64,000 nt of DNA from Pseudomonas citri (GTDB lineage: Bacteria > Pseudomonadota > Gammaproteobacteria > Pseudomonadales > Pseudomonadaceae). The position numbers and the translations under genes are program-made. Of the stretch, positions 55,398 through 64,000 are shown one piece after another. The DNA lies in contig NZ_JAODAB010000006.1 in the NCBI RefSeq assembly GCF_025336485.1, positions 124,001 through 188,000 on the forward strand, written 5' to 3'. Position 1 is the first letter of the stretch, and each line of letters opens with the position of its first letter. Below the pieces are notes generated by a model, which worked only from the letters and a program-made list of their open reading frames with translations, did no database searches and was not told where the DNA came from.

Positions 55398-55420
55398 GGC
55401 TTTTCGTACAGAGCCTACAA
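55396..55420. repeat. Single MITE-like end (relic)
   Basis: GGCTTTTCGTACAGAGCCTA (starting at 55399, right after the small-protein stop) resembles one end of the GGCTCTGTATGAAAAG family seen at 28162 and 60901. No opposite end is found nearby. Confidence 0.55.
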
Positions 55421-55431
55421 AACCACCCGGC

Positions 55432-56347
<916 letters not shown>

Positions 56348-56412
56348 CTACGGTCGGCCAAGTCGACTGTGGGATAAGGCGGCACTATAGACGCTGCGAA
56401 TAAACCGGATCC

Positions 56413-58008
56413 TCATGGGTTTTTCAGGCGTTCGGCCAGGGCGCTCGCCAGTTTCGCCGTCAGCCCGTACACCGATAATTGCGGGTTCGCACCAATGCTC
56501 GTGGGAAACAGTGAACCGTCGTGGATCGACAGGTTGCCCAGTTGATGGTGACGACCGAGGCTGTCGGCCACGGCACTTCCGGGGTCTTCACCCATGGCGC
56601 AGCCCCCCATCACGTGGGCACTGCCCAGGCGCGTGCGGTACAAGGCCAGGTCCAGGCCGTCGATCAGGTTGCGGGCCTCGGCCAGGCGCTTCACATAGCG
56701 CGCATTGCTGTGCAGCGGCATGACCGCCCGGGCGCCGGCGGCGAACTGAATCTCGGCCATGCTGTGGAACGCCCGGCGCAAGCCGTCCCAGGCATAGGGC
56801 GAAACCTTGTAGTCGAGTACGGCGGAGCCATCGCTGCGCAATTCGACGGTTCCGCCGGGGCTGTCCGGATGGAAGCCGTCGCGCATCAGCGCCAGCATGG
56901 CGTGGGTGTGGGGCAGTCGGGACATGTGCAGAGCGTTCTCGGTGCCGTAGCCGCCCAAGAGCGTGGCGGCGAGGGCCGGGTGCAAGGGCGGGACTTCGAG
57001 CTTGTAGGACATTTTGCCCGTGGTTCCGTCCTGCCATTGGAAGTGATCGGAATAGATCGACTGCGGCGCGCCGTAGAACGGGTTGATGACTTCGTCGAAC
57101 TGCCCGGCGGATATGTTCACCAGATGCAGGAACGTGCGTTTGCCCAGGCGTTCATGCGGGTCCGGTGCAGCGGAGCGCAACAGCAGCCCGGGGCTGTTGA
57201 TACCGCCGCCGGCCAGCACGTAGTGCCGTGCCTTGACGACGATCCGCCGCCCGGTTGGCGCCACGCAGCGCGCGTCCATGGCCAGGCACTCCAGGCCGAC
57301 GACGGCGTCGTTCTTGATCGTCAGCCGTTCGGCTCGGGCCAGGTAAAGCAGCGCGCCACCCTTGTCCAGGGCGGCCGGGATGGTGGTGACCAGCATCGAC
57401 TGCTTGGCGTTGGTCGGGCAGCCCATGCCGCAGTAACCCAGGTTCCAGCAACCGCGGACATTGCGCGGGATGACATGCCAGCTGTAGCCCAGGCGCTCGC
57501 AGCCTTTGCGGATCACGTCGTTGTTGGCGTTGGGTGGAATCAGCCACGGCGCCACGCCCAGGCGTTGCTCCATGCGTTCGAACCAGGGGGCCATCTCGGC
57601 GGGGCCGTGTCCCTTGACGTTGTGCTCGGCGGCCCAATGCTCGAGCGTTTGCGTGGGCGTGCGGAAGCTGGAGGTCCAGTTGATCAGCGTGGTGCCGCCC
57701 ACCGCTCGCCCCTGGAGGATGGTGATGGCGCCGTCCTTGCTCATGCGCCCGAGGCCTTCCTGGTACAGGCTGCTGTAGGCCTGGTCTTCAAGGAGCTTGA
57801 AGTCGCTGCTGGTCTTGAGCGGACCTTCCTCGATCAGCAATACGTCATAGCCCGCGGCGCTGAGGATTTCGGCGGTGGTGCCACCGCCGGCACCGCTGCC
57901 GACGATGGCCACGTCCGTTTCCAAGGTCAGGTCCTGGGTCAGCTCGGCGCCGTTGTAGGTGGTCCAGCCATGGGCCAAGCCTTCGCGGAAGAGATCGGGG
58001 ACGGGCAT
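56413..58008 (-). CDS. laoA: GMC-type long-chain alcohol dehydrogenase LaoA
   Basis: A 531-residue FAD oxidoreductase with the N-terminal dinucleotide motif VAIVGSGAGGGTTAEILSAA, the GMC loop GRAVGGTTLINWTSSFR, and the C-terminal GSAHVMGGCAMGEDP with LSVYGLTAKLASAL. It belongs to the choline dehydrogenase-like group. In P. aeruginosa the cluster GMC / Tat protein / aldehyde dehydrogenase / TetR in this order beside coaD is laoABCR, which oxidises long-chain alcohols from alkanes or detergents. The same layout here supports the name. Confidence 0.85.
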   Translation of the reverse strand: MPVPDLFREGLAHGWTTYNGAELTQDLTLETDVAIVGSGAGGGTTAEILSAAGYDVLLIEEGPLKTSSDFKLLEDQAYSSLYQEGLGRMSKDGAITILQGRAVGGTTLINWTSSFRTPTQTLEHWAAEHNVKGHGPAEMAPWFERMEQRLGVAPWLIPPNANNDVIRKGCERLGYSWHVIPRNVRGCWNLGYCGMGCPTNAKQSMLVTTIPAALDKGGALLYLARAERLTIKNDAVVGLECLAMDARCVAPTGRRIVVKARHYVLAGGGINSPGLLLRSAAPDPHERLGKRTFLHLVNISAGQFDEVINPFYGAPQSIYSDHFQWQDGTTGKMSYKLEVPPLHPALAATLLGGYGTENALHMSRLPHTHAMLALMRDGFHPDSPGGTVELRSDGSAVLDYKVSPYAWDGLRRAFHSMAEIQFAAGARAVMPLHSNARYVKRLAEARNLIDGLDLALYRTRLGSAHVMGGCAMGEDPGSAVADSLGRHHQLGNLSIHDGSLFPTSIGANPQLSVYGLTAKLASALAERLKNP

Positions 58009-58069
58009 GTTCGGGGGCTCTTATTGTTATGAGTTGATAAGGAAGGTCCCGCAGGTTTTGCTTGGGTTT

Positions 58070-58615
58070 TCAGACTGTTGGAGGCCCCGGATACCCACAA
58101 TGCGCCCAGGCCTCGGGGCGGCTGTACCAAGCCATCATCACCAGTTGCAGCAATGAGTTGTGGCCTTGGCGCAACAGGTCGAGCGAGCTGTTTTCCCACC
58201 GGGCGAGGAACTGGTGAATGTCCTCGGCGCTGGCGCTTTCCCACGAGCCCCAGATGCCTGTCAGCGGTCCACGGGTGACGCCCAGGGTGAGTACGTCGAA
58301 CAACTGGTGGGTGAGCTTGAGCATGGACGGGGACAGGTGGGCCAGGCCGGTGTCCAGATTTCGCAGGGTCGCGTCGCTGGCGACGGGGATCTGTTCGGCG
58401 ATTACTGCGCCGTCCAGCATCACCGGGATGATGCTGCGCAGGAACGGCAGGTCGCTGTCGCGCAGGGCCATCAGGCCACTGGCCGGTTGGCTTGGCGAGC
58501 AACCGCTGAGGCTGACCCCCACGCCCACGGTGGCCAGGAACAGGCTGCTGCCGAGACTGAATTTCAGCAGGCCGCGCCGTGACAGCGCGGGTGTGTCGGT
58601 GAGGCTTGGGTTCAT
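58070..58615 (-). CDS. laoB: Tat-signal small subunit LaoB
   Basis: A 181-residue protein with a twin-arginine signal (LSRRGLLKFSLGSSLFLATV) and, after it, LSGC, a lipobox-like site at Cys39. It should be exported folded and may be lipid-anchored. The remaining helical domain resembles the small subunits that accompany GMC dehydrogenases. It lies between laoC and laoA on one strand with gaps of 27 and 61 bp. It probably helps export or electron transfer of LaoA. Confidence 0.82.
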   Translation of the reverse strand: MNPSLTDTPALSRRGLLKFSLGSSLFLATVGVGVSLSGCSPSQPASGLMALRDSDLPFLRSIIPVMLDGAVIAEQIPVASDATLRNLDTGLAHLSPSMLKLTHQLFDVLTLGVTRGPLTGIWGSWESASAEDIHQFLARWENSSLDLLRQGHNSLLQLVMMAWYSRPEAWAHCGYPGPPTV

Positions 58616-58642
58616 GATGGTGACTACCCGGGAAGACGCGCG

Positions 58643-60073
58643 TCAGCGGACAAACAGCTTCTGGATCAGCTTCTGCAAAGGTTTGCCGTAGGGCGGATAA
58701 ATCAGCTTCGCGGCGTTGAAGCGCTGTTTGGCCAAGACGCCCTTGGCCTTGCTGAAGGTCAGGAAACCTTCGTGCCCGTGGTAATGCCCCATGCCCGAGG
58801 CGCCGATTCCGCCGAACGGCATGTCGTCCTGGGCGACGTGCAGCAGTGTGTCGTTCAGGCAGACACCACCGGAATGGGTTTCGTGGAGCACGCGCTGCTG
58901 TTCCGCCTTGTTGTAGCCAAAGTAGTAAAGCGCCAGTGGACGGGGTCGCCGGTTGATATAGGCAAAGGCCTGGTCCAGGTTTTCGTAGGGCACGATAGGC
59001 AGCAGCGGACCAAAGATTTCATCCTGCATGACGGTCATCTCGTCGCTGACGTTGAGCAGCACGCTGTGGGCCATGCGGCGGTCCTGGCCTTGTTCGAACA
59101 GCTCGATCAGCAACGCGCCCTTGCTGGTGGCGTCGCTGATATAGCCATTGAGTCGCGCCAACTGACGGTCGTTGATGATGGCGGTGTAGTCCGGGTTGTC
59201 CGCCAGGGTCGGATAAAACCGGCGAACCGCCTCGCGATAGGCTTCGACGAATTCAGCGACGCGGTTCTGTGGCACCAGCACGTAGTCCGGTGCCACGCAG
59301 GTTTGCCCGGCGTTCAGGGTCTTGCCGAAGGCGATACGTTCGGCGGCGTCCCTGGCAGGCACATCGACGGACACGATGGCGGGCGATTTTCCACCCAGTT
59401 CGAGGGTTACCGGGGTCAGGTTTTCAGCGGCGGCGCGCATCACGTGCTTGCCGATACTGGTGGCGCCGGTGAACAGCAGGTGATCGAAGGGCAGTCTGGA
59501 AAAGGCCATGCCGACCTCCGCCTCGCCCAGCACCACGCAGACCAGATCCTGGGGAAACACCCGGGCCAGCAGTTGCTTGAGCAGCAACCCGGTGGCCGGG
59601 GTCGCTTCGCTGAGCTTGAGCATCACTCGGTTGCCGGCCGACAGTGCTCCCACCAGCGGGCCGATAGCCAAGAACAGCGGATAGTTCCACGGCACGATGA
59701 TGCCAACCACGCCCAGTGGCTGGTACACCACCTTGGCCGACGCCGGCTGGAAGGCCAGGCCCACCTTGCGTCGGGAAGGTTTCATCCAGCCTGTTAGGTG
59801 CCGGCGGGCGTAATGGATGCCATGCAGGCTGGGCATCAATTCGGCCAGCAGGGTTTCGTCGGCGCTGCGATGGCTGAAATCCTGGCGGATGGCGTCGATC
59901 AGGGCCTGGCGTTCGTTACTCAGCACCTCCTGCAATGCCTTGAGCCATTGTCGGCGTTGTTCGGCCGCAGGCATCGGATGGGCGGTGTAGGCTTGGCGCT
60001 GGGCTTCGAAGAGCGCGCGCAGTTCGCCCGGTTGCAGTTGAGATTCATGCAGGTAAGCGACGTCGGCAGGCAT
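58643..60073 (-). CDS. laoC: Aldehyde dehydrogenase LaoC (coniferyl-aldehyde-dehydrogenase-like)
   Basis: A 476-residue NAD(P)-dependent aldehyde dehydrogenase: Asn130 (VPWNYPLF), Glu225 (TLELGGKSPAIV) and the nucleophile Cys259 (NAGQTCVAPDYV) form the active site. It has the short N-terminus and hydrophobic or basic C-terminus of the CalB/fatty-aldehyde type. It should oxidise the aldehydes made by LaoA to fatty acids. First gene of laoCBA, divergent from laoR. Confidence 0.88.
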   Translation of the reverse strand: MPADVAYLHESQLQPGELRALFEAQRQAYTAHPMPAAEQRRQWLKALQEVLSNERQALIDAIRQDFSHRSADETLLAELMPSLHGIHYARRHLTGWMKPSRRKVGLAFQPASAKVVYQPLGVVGIIVPWNYPLFLAIGPLVGALSAGNRVMLKLSEATPATGLLLKQLLARVFPQDLVCVVLGEAEVGMAFSRLPFDHLLFTGATSIGKHVMRAAAENLTPVTLELGGKSPAIVSVDVPARDAAERIAFGKTLNAGQTCVAPDYVLVPQNRVAEFVEAYREAVRRFYPTLADNPDYTAIINDRQLARLNGYISDATSKGALLIELFEQGQDRRMAHSVLLNVSDEMTVMQDEIFGPLLPIVPYENLDQAFAYINRRPRPLALYYFGYNKAEQQRVLHETHSGGVCLNDTLLHVAQDDMPFGGIGASGMGHYHGHEGFLTFSKAKGVLAKQRFNAAKLIYPPYGKPLQKLIQKLFVR

Positions 60074-60104
60074 TGTCGGCCCCGGATTATTATTGGAGTG
60101 GGTG

Positions 60105-60130
60105 CTTTTTAGAGCTATAACTCTAAAAAG
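60105..60130. promoter_or_regulatory. Palindrome 1, candidate LaoR operator
   Basis: CTTTTTAGAG and CTCTAAAAAG are perfect inverted arms with six bases between them. It lies 31 bp upstream of the laoC ATG, where a TetR-type repressor would block transcription. Confidence 0.6.
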
Positions 60131-60165
60131 TCAAATGACATCCGTAAAGGGCTTTGGGGTTGTGC

Positions 60166-60183
60166 TACGACCGATAGGTCGTA
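60166..60183. promoter_or_regulatory. Palindrome 2, candidate LaoR operator
   Basis: TACGACC and GGTCGTA are perfect 7-bp arms around GATA. It lies 40 bp upstream of the laoR ATG. Its sequence differs from palindrome 1, so at most one of them is likely the LaoR site. Confidence 0.55.
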
Positions 60184-60223
60184 AGATGCCTTTCAATGCC
60201 TTCGACGAATTAAAGTCCAAATC

Positions 60224-60895
60224 ATGGCCACACGAATAAAAACCAGCGAGCGCATCGTGCAGAACAGCCTGGAGCTGTTCAACCAGCAGGGCGAGCGCAG
60301 CGTCAGTACCAACCACATTGCCGCTCATATGGACATGTCGCCGGGCAACCTCTATTACCACTTCCCTAACAAGCAAGCGATCATCGCCGTGCTGTTCAGT
60401 GAATACGAGAACCTGGTGGACAGCTTCCTGCGGCCTCCCCAGGGGCGTGCGGCCACGGTGGAAGACAAGCGTTTCTATTTGCAGGAGTTGTTGGCCGCGA
60501 TGTGGCGCTACCGCTTCCTGCACCGGGACCTGGAACATCTGCTCGACAGCGATCCGGACCTGGCCGCGCGCTACCGGCGGTTTTCCCAGCGCAGCCTGAT
60601 CCATGGCACCGCAATCTACGAGGGGTTCGTCGCCGCCGGCATCCTGAAGATGGACCGCGTGCAGATCGAGTCCCTGACGCTCAACGCCTGGATCATCCTC
60701 ACCTCGTGGGTGCGGTTCCTGTGCACCACGCGGGAGAACTTCAGCCACCTGAGCGAACAGGCCATCAAGCGGGGCGTGTACCAGGTGTTGGTGCTGGAAG
60801 CCGGTTTCGTGACCGACCAGGCCCGCGAAGCGGTGGATGCGCTGTGCAAGGAGTTTTATGTACCACTGGCCCAGACCCTGGAGGATGGGCAGTAG
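60224..60895 (+). CDS. laoR: TetR-family regulator LaoR
   Basis: A 223-residue regulator with TetR helix-turn-helix SVSTNHIAAHMDMSPGNLYY followed by HFPNKQ, and a C-terminal ligand domain rich in hydrophobic and aromatic residues. It is divergent from laoCBA with 150 bp between starts, the classic arrangement for a local repressor relieved by a long-chain alcohol, aldehyde or acyl ligand. A MITE-like element follows its stop directly. Confidence 0.85.
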   Translation: MATRIKTSERIVQNSLELFNQQGERSVSTNHIAAHMDMSPGNLYYHFPNKQAIIAVLFSEYENLVDSFLRPPQGRAATVEDKRFYLQELLAAMWRYRFLHRDLEHLLDSDPDLAARYRRFSQRSLIHGTAIYEGFVAAGILKMDRVQIESLTLNAWIILTSWVRFLCTTRENFSHLSEQAIKRGVYQVLVLEAGFVTDQAREAVDALCKEFYVPLAQTLEDGQ

Positions 60896-60898
60896 GCC

Positions 60899-60987
60899 TA
60901 GGCGCTGTCTGAAAAGCCTTGATACTCGGTGATGCTGCGTTAAAAACCGCCTCACCTTCGTCTCAAGACTTTTCAAACAGAGCCTGG
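60899..60987. mobile_element. MITE-like inverted-repeat element (about 85 bp)
   Basis: The ends GGCGCTGTCTGAAAAGCCTT (60901) and AGACTTTTCAAACAGAGCC (ending 60984) are inverted near-copies. The core GATGCTGCGTTAAAAACCGC is non-coding. The spuA element is a shortened relative that lacks this core. It lies between laoR and sseA. Confidence 0.75.
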
Positions 60988-61026
60988 GATTGGACTTTCG
61001 ATTTTCGCCAAAGGAGCTAGCCCACC

Positions 61027-61881
61027 ATGCCGATTGCGCAACTCATCAGCCCCCAAGCCCTCGAACAGAGACGATCCCAACCCGGGTTGGTGATCCTCGA
61101 TTGTCGCTTTGCCCTGGAGGACCCGGATTATGGCCAGCGCAGTTATGCCGAGGGCCACATTGCGGGTGCGTCGTTCGCGGACCTTGAACGTGACCTGAGC
61201 GGGCCGGTGACCAAGGGTGTGACCGGGCGTCATCCGCTGCCCGAGCCCGGGGCTTTGATAGCGCGCCTCCAGTCCTGGGGTATCGACAACGACAGCGAGA
61301 TCGTGCTCTACGACGATGGCCCCGGCGCCTACGCCGCGCGGGCCTGGTGGCTACTGGCCTGGCTGGGTAAGCGCGAGGGTGTGTTCATCCTCGACGGCGG
61401 ACTCAAGGCCTGGCACGCCGCCGGCTTGCCTTTGAGTCTCGATCCCCCTGCTGGCCGTCGGGGGACATTCAGCGGCGCGCCGGACGCTACCCTGCTGCTC
61501 GACGCACAAGCGCTGCAACGACGCCTGGGTCAATCGGACATGACCTTGCTGGACGCCCGCGCGCTGCCGCGTTTCAAGGGTGAAGTCGAGCCGATTGACC
61601 CCATAGCTGGGCACATACCGGGGGCGCAATGCGCCGCATTCACCGACAACCTGGGCGGTGACGGGCGCTTCCTGCCGGCCGACCAGCTCAAGCAGCGCTT
61701 CGCCGAAAAACTGGGTGCACGCTCACCCACCGATCTGGTGGCCTATTGCGGCTCCGGCGTGACGGCGTGCCATAACCTCTTTGCCTTGTGCCTGGCCGGG
61801 TATCCCCTGGGGAAACTGTACGCCGGGTCGTGGAGTGAATGGATCAACGATCCCCGGCGGGGCGTGGCGACGGGGGAATAA
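61027..61881 (+). CDS. sseA: 3-mercaptopyruvate sulfurtransferase-type rhodanese
   Basis: A 284-residue protein with two rhodanese domains. The N-terminal one is inactive (LVILDCRFALEDPDYG, then EIVLYDDGPG), and the C-terminal one has the active loop CGSGVTA with Cys241. This loop form is typical of mercaptopyruvate sulfurtransferases rather than thiosulfate ones (CRKGVT). AAGGAG lies ahead of the ATG with a slightly long gap. Partner genes are not obvious. Confidence 0.88.
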   Translation: MPIAQLISPQALEQRRSQPGLVILDCRFALEDPDYGQRSYAEGHIAGASFADLERDLSGPVTKGVTGRHPLPEPGALIARLQSWGIDNDSEIVLYDDGPGAYAARAWWLLAWLGKREGVFILDGGLKAWHAAGLPLSLDPPAGRRGTFSGAPDATLLLDAQALQRRLGQSDMTLLDARALPRFKGEVEPIDPIAGHIPGAQCAAFTDNLGGDGRFLPADQLKQRFAEKLGARSPTDLVAYCGSGVTACHNLFALCLAGYPLGKLYAGSWSEWINDPRRGVATGE

Positions 61882-61928
61882 GCTGTAGGGGTAGGCTTGC
61901 CCCATAGGGGTTATTCCGTCGGAGGGTT

Positions 61929-62939
61929 CTACGCTCGGCCATGGCCCAGGCTGGCCAACCAATGGGGAATCCGCCGCTCCAGGTAATACCCCGGACGCCG
62001 CAAGGAGCCTTCGACGAAACCCACATGCCCACCTCGTGCATGGAGTTCGAATCGGGTAGAGGCGGATAACTCGCCGGGTTCGGGCAGGCTGTGGGGAAAT
62101 ACGAAAGGGTCGTCGGCAGCCTGGATGACCAGCGTCGGCGTACTGATTCCACCCAGGAAATATCGACTGGAGGCGCGACGGTAATAGTCCGCCGCGTCCG
62201 AAAAACCGTGCAGAGGAGCCGTTACCCGGCCGTCGAAGTCCCAGAAGGTCCGCATGTTCTCCAAGGGGCCCAGTGCGGTGAGGGTTTGCAGCCCTTCGTG
62301 GCGCCCATCGTGCTGGAACTTGCGCTGCTTGTTGCGCACGTAGGTCACCAACGAGCGCATGAAATGCGCCTGGTAGAACCTGGAGAAGCCCTGGCCGATG
62401 CGGTCTGCGCACTGGTCGAGGCGAAACGGCACCGAAACGGCCACCGCGCCTTGCAGCTGGCTGTTGTGGCCGGTCTCTCCCAGGTGCTTGAGCAGCACGT
62501 TGCCGCCCAGTGAATAACCCACTGCAAACAAGGGGGCCAAGGGCCGGCAGGCCCGCAGATGAGCGATGGTGGCTGCCAGGTCCTCGCTGACGCCTGAGTG
62601 ATAGCTGCGCGGCAGCAGGTTCGGCTCGCCCGAGCAGCCGCGCCAGTTCAACGCGACACTGGCCCAGCCCCGGTTGCCGAGGGCTTGTTGCAGACCCGCC
62701 ACATACGGCGAGTTGGATGAGCCGGTCAGCCCGTGAAGCACCAATACCACCGGGGCCTTGACGTTGTGAGGGCCGTGCCAGTCGAGGTCGAGGAAATCCC
62801 CGTCATCCAGCCACAGCCGCTCGCGCTCGCGCTCGATGGGTGTGGTTTTGCGCCATAGGGGGCCCCACAAGGTTTGCAAGTGTGGATTGCCAAGGCCCAG
62901 GGCGGGGACGAAATGTTCAGGGACGGCAGGCACAATCAC
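61929..62939 (-). CDS. YheT-like alpha/beta hydrolase
   Basis: A 336-residue hydrolase. NPHLQTLWGPLWRK at the start and VLVLHGLTGSSNSPYVAGLQ with NWRGCSGEPNLLPRSYHSG are hallmarks of the YheT/ABHD1-3 group. The nucleophile Ser lies in AVGYSLGGNVLLKHLGE, the catalytic Asp in QAADDPFVFP and the His in RGGHVGFVEG. Its natural substrate is unknown, probably an ester of lipid type. Convergent with sseA. Confidence 0.9.
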   Translation of the reverse strand: MIVPAVPEHFVPALGLGNPHLQTLWGPLWRKTTPIERERERLWLDDGDFLDLDWHGPHNVKAPVVLVLHGLTGSSNSPYVAGLQQALGNRGWASVALNWRGCSGEPNLLPRSYHSGVSEDLAATIAHLRACRPLAPLFAVGYSLGGNVLLKHLGETGHNSQLQGAVAVSVPFRLDQCADRIGQGFSRFYQAHFMRSLVTYVRNKQRKFQHDGRHEGLQTLTALGPLENMRTFWDFDGRVTAPLHGFSDAADYYRRASSRYFLGGISTPTLVIQAADDPFVFPHSLPEPGELSASTRFELHARGGHVGFVEGSLRRPGYYLERRIPHWLASLGHGRA

Positions 62940-62961
62940 TCTCGATGCAAGGGGCGGCCGT

Positions 62962-63573
62962 TTAGTCCATGTCCTTTGTCAAACGCTGCCACAACGCGTA
63001 ATACACCCGTCCGGACTTCTGCTCGCGATGCAGGCGCCAATTTCCCGGCAAGCCCAATGTGGACGGGGCGGTCTCGCTTTCAGTGTAGACCCAGGCATCC
63101 TCGGCCAGCCAATACCGCTCCTCGAGTAACGTGCACACCGTCGGCAACAGATTCTGATTGAAGGGCGGGTCGAGGAACACCAGGTCGAAGGGGGTCGCCG
63201 GCTGGCTGTCGAGGTAGCGCAGCGCGTCGGCGGTCTGCACCTGGCCGACGGTGCAGCGCAGCGTGCCCAGGTGTTCTTTCAGGCTGGAGACCGCCAGGCT
63301 GCTGGCGTCCAGCGCCTGGCCCATGGCGGCGCCACGTGACAGCGCCTCGAGAAACAGCGCGCCGCTGCCGGCGAACGGGTCGAGCACCCGGGCACCTGCC
63401 ACGTAGGGCGCCAGCCAGTTGAACAGGGTCTCGCGGACCCGGTCCGGGGTGGGGCGCAGACCGGGGGCGTCGGGGAAGCTCAGGCGTCGACTGCGCCATT
63501 CACCACCAATGATGCGCAACTGGTTCACGCCATTGTGAGTGGGTTTCTTGCTGGAATTCGATGGACGGGCCAT
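62962..63573 (-). CDS. rsmD: 16S rRNA (guanine-N2)-methyltransferase RsmD
   Basis: A 203-residue Rossmann methyltransferase: RIIGGEWRSRRLSFPDAPGL leads in, VRETLFNWLAPYVAGARVLD and PFAGSGALFLEALSRG form the SAM site, and VFLDPPFNQNL is the catalytic DPPF motif. It modifies G966 of 16S rRNA (E. coli numbering). Its ATG overlaps the TAA of the upstream peptidase by one base (TAATG), so translation is coupled. Confidence 0.94.
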   Translation of the reverse strand: MARPSNSSKKPTHNGVNQLRIIGGEWRSRRLSFPDAPGLRPTPDRVRETLFNWLAPYVAGARVLDPFAGSGALFLEALSRGAAMGQALDASSLAVSSLKEHLGTLRCTVGQVQTADALRYLDSQPATPFDLVFLDPPFNQNLLPTVCTLLEERYWLAEDAWVYTESETAPSTLGLPGNWRLHREQKSGRVYYALWQRLTKDMD

Positions 63574-64000
63574 TAATGCTCCGGGACTCCGAGCGGTTGC
63601 TCGGCAGGTTTGTCAGAAGGGGCCGGCAGCGGTTTCTGCGCAACGGTCGGGCCGGCGGTGACGATGACCATTTTGTCCGTGCTCAAATGTTTGTTCAGGG
63701 CAGCCTTGACCTGCTCCACGGTCAGCGTCTGGGACTGGCGCATGAAATCCTCCAGGTAGCTCAGCGGCAAGTCATAGAACCCCATGGCTCCGAGCTGGCC
63801 GACGATATCGGCGTTGCTGGCGGTGGACAGGGGAAAGCTGCCGGCCAGCTCACGCTTGGCGTCGTCGAGTTCTTTCTGGGTAGGACCATCCCTGAGGTAG
63901 TCGGCGAACACGTCCTGCACCAGTTTCAAGGTGCCTTCGCTCATCTCGGCACGGGTTTGCAGGTTGATCATGAAGGGACCGCGGGCCTGCATCGGCGTGA
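63573..64000 (-). CDS. M16-family zinc peptidase, C-terminal part only
   Basis: The gene enters from the right edge; 142 residues remain. GPFMINLQTRAEMSEGTLKL, then LDDAKRELAGSFPLSTASNA and ALNKHLSTDKMVIVTAGPT are patterns of the C-terminal half of PqqL-like M16 peptidases. The zinc motif (HxxEH) would be outside the window, and in tandem pairs of this kind the second member often lacks it. Directly coupled to rsmD. Confidence 0.85.
   Translation of the reverse strand, partial: TPMQARGPFMINLQTRAEMSEGTLKLVQDVFADYLRDGPTQKELDDAKRELAGSFPLSTASNADIVGQLGAMGFYDLPLSYLEDFMRQSQTLTVEQVKAALNKHLSTDKMVIVTAGPTVAQKPLPAPSDKPAEQPLGVPEH

Noticed and set aside
56521..58032. 503-residue open frame antisense to laoA
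   Set aside because: Composition (Gln, Gly, Val, His repeats) is typical of a shadow frame, and the opposite strand encodes an intact GMC oxidoreductase.

Overview
The window reads as a stretch of a Pseudomonas chromosome, most likely from the P. fluorescens group (P. corrugata/P. brassicacearum-like). The evidence is high GC, near-continuous coding, REP-type inverted repeats with a TGTGGGAGC or TGTGGCGAGG core, and gene orders I recall from P. aeruginosa: pepP-ubiH-ubiI, lsfA-ssu, the spu polyamine cluster followed by an acyl-homoserine-lactone-acylase-like gene, folA/ilvD, mutM, fdx-coaD-laoABC/laoR, and rsmD next to an M16 peptidase. No rRNA, tRNA, CRISPR array, prophage or complete insertion sequence was seen. 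All identifications come from reading motifs and from memory of families; nothing was searched.

1-19 kb. A truncated UPF0149 gene, pepP, and two flavin hydroxylases of ubiquinone synthesis. Then an iron-type ABC binding protein and permease separated by a REP doublet, gcvT-gcvH without gcvP, a DUF2388 exported protein and an orphan GspE-like ATPase. An ACT-like small protein is divergent from an Lrp regulator. A CYTH-CHAD protein is divergent from argE, and argA is preceded by a very short Arg-containing reading frame. An OprD-family porin follows. Directly after the porin terminator sits a MntA-HepT type toxin-antitoxin pair flanked by two 45-bp direct repeats that each contain a terminator.

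19-37 kb. The sulfonate-sulfur block comes first: lsfA, then ssuE, A, D, C, B, F. After a TetR gene and a REP/tandem-repeat region comes the polyamine block: a gamma-glutamylpolyamine synthetase paralogue (spuI) on the minus strand, then on the plus strand a wrecked spuA, spuB, spuC, two paralogous binding proteins spuD and spuE, and the transporter genes spuFGH. The spuA remnant has lost its catalytic centre; a 56-bp inverted-repeat element lies exactly at the deletion joint and the frame stays open.

37-64 kb. An Ntn-hydrolase acylase (HacB-like), a thioredoxin-like CPC protein, hydrolases, a 2OG-Fe(II) oxygenase with a DUF523/TudS-like partner, a GTPase plus DUF2868 membrane protein pair, folA, pchP, ilvD, an MFS exporter, an rRNA methyltransferase, an HDOD protein, mutM, a ferredoxin and coaD. 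The long-chain alcohol oxidation set laoABC is divergent from laoR, with two clean palindromes between them. Last come sseA, a YheT-like hydrolase, rsmD and the end of an M16 peptidase.

Most of the window is ordinary core genome. The parts worth attention are the repeat-flanked toxin-antitoxin cassette, the spuA scar, the argA leader, the laoR palindromes, and the repeats or hairpins placed inside transporter operons.
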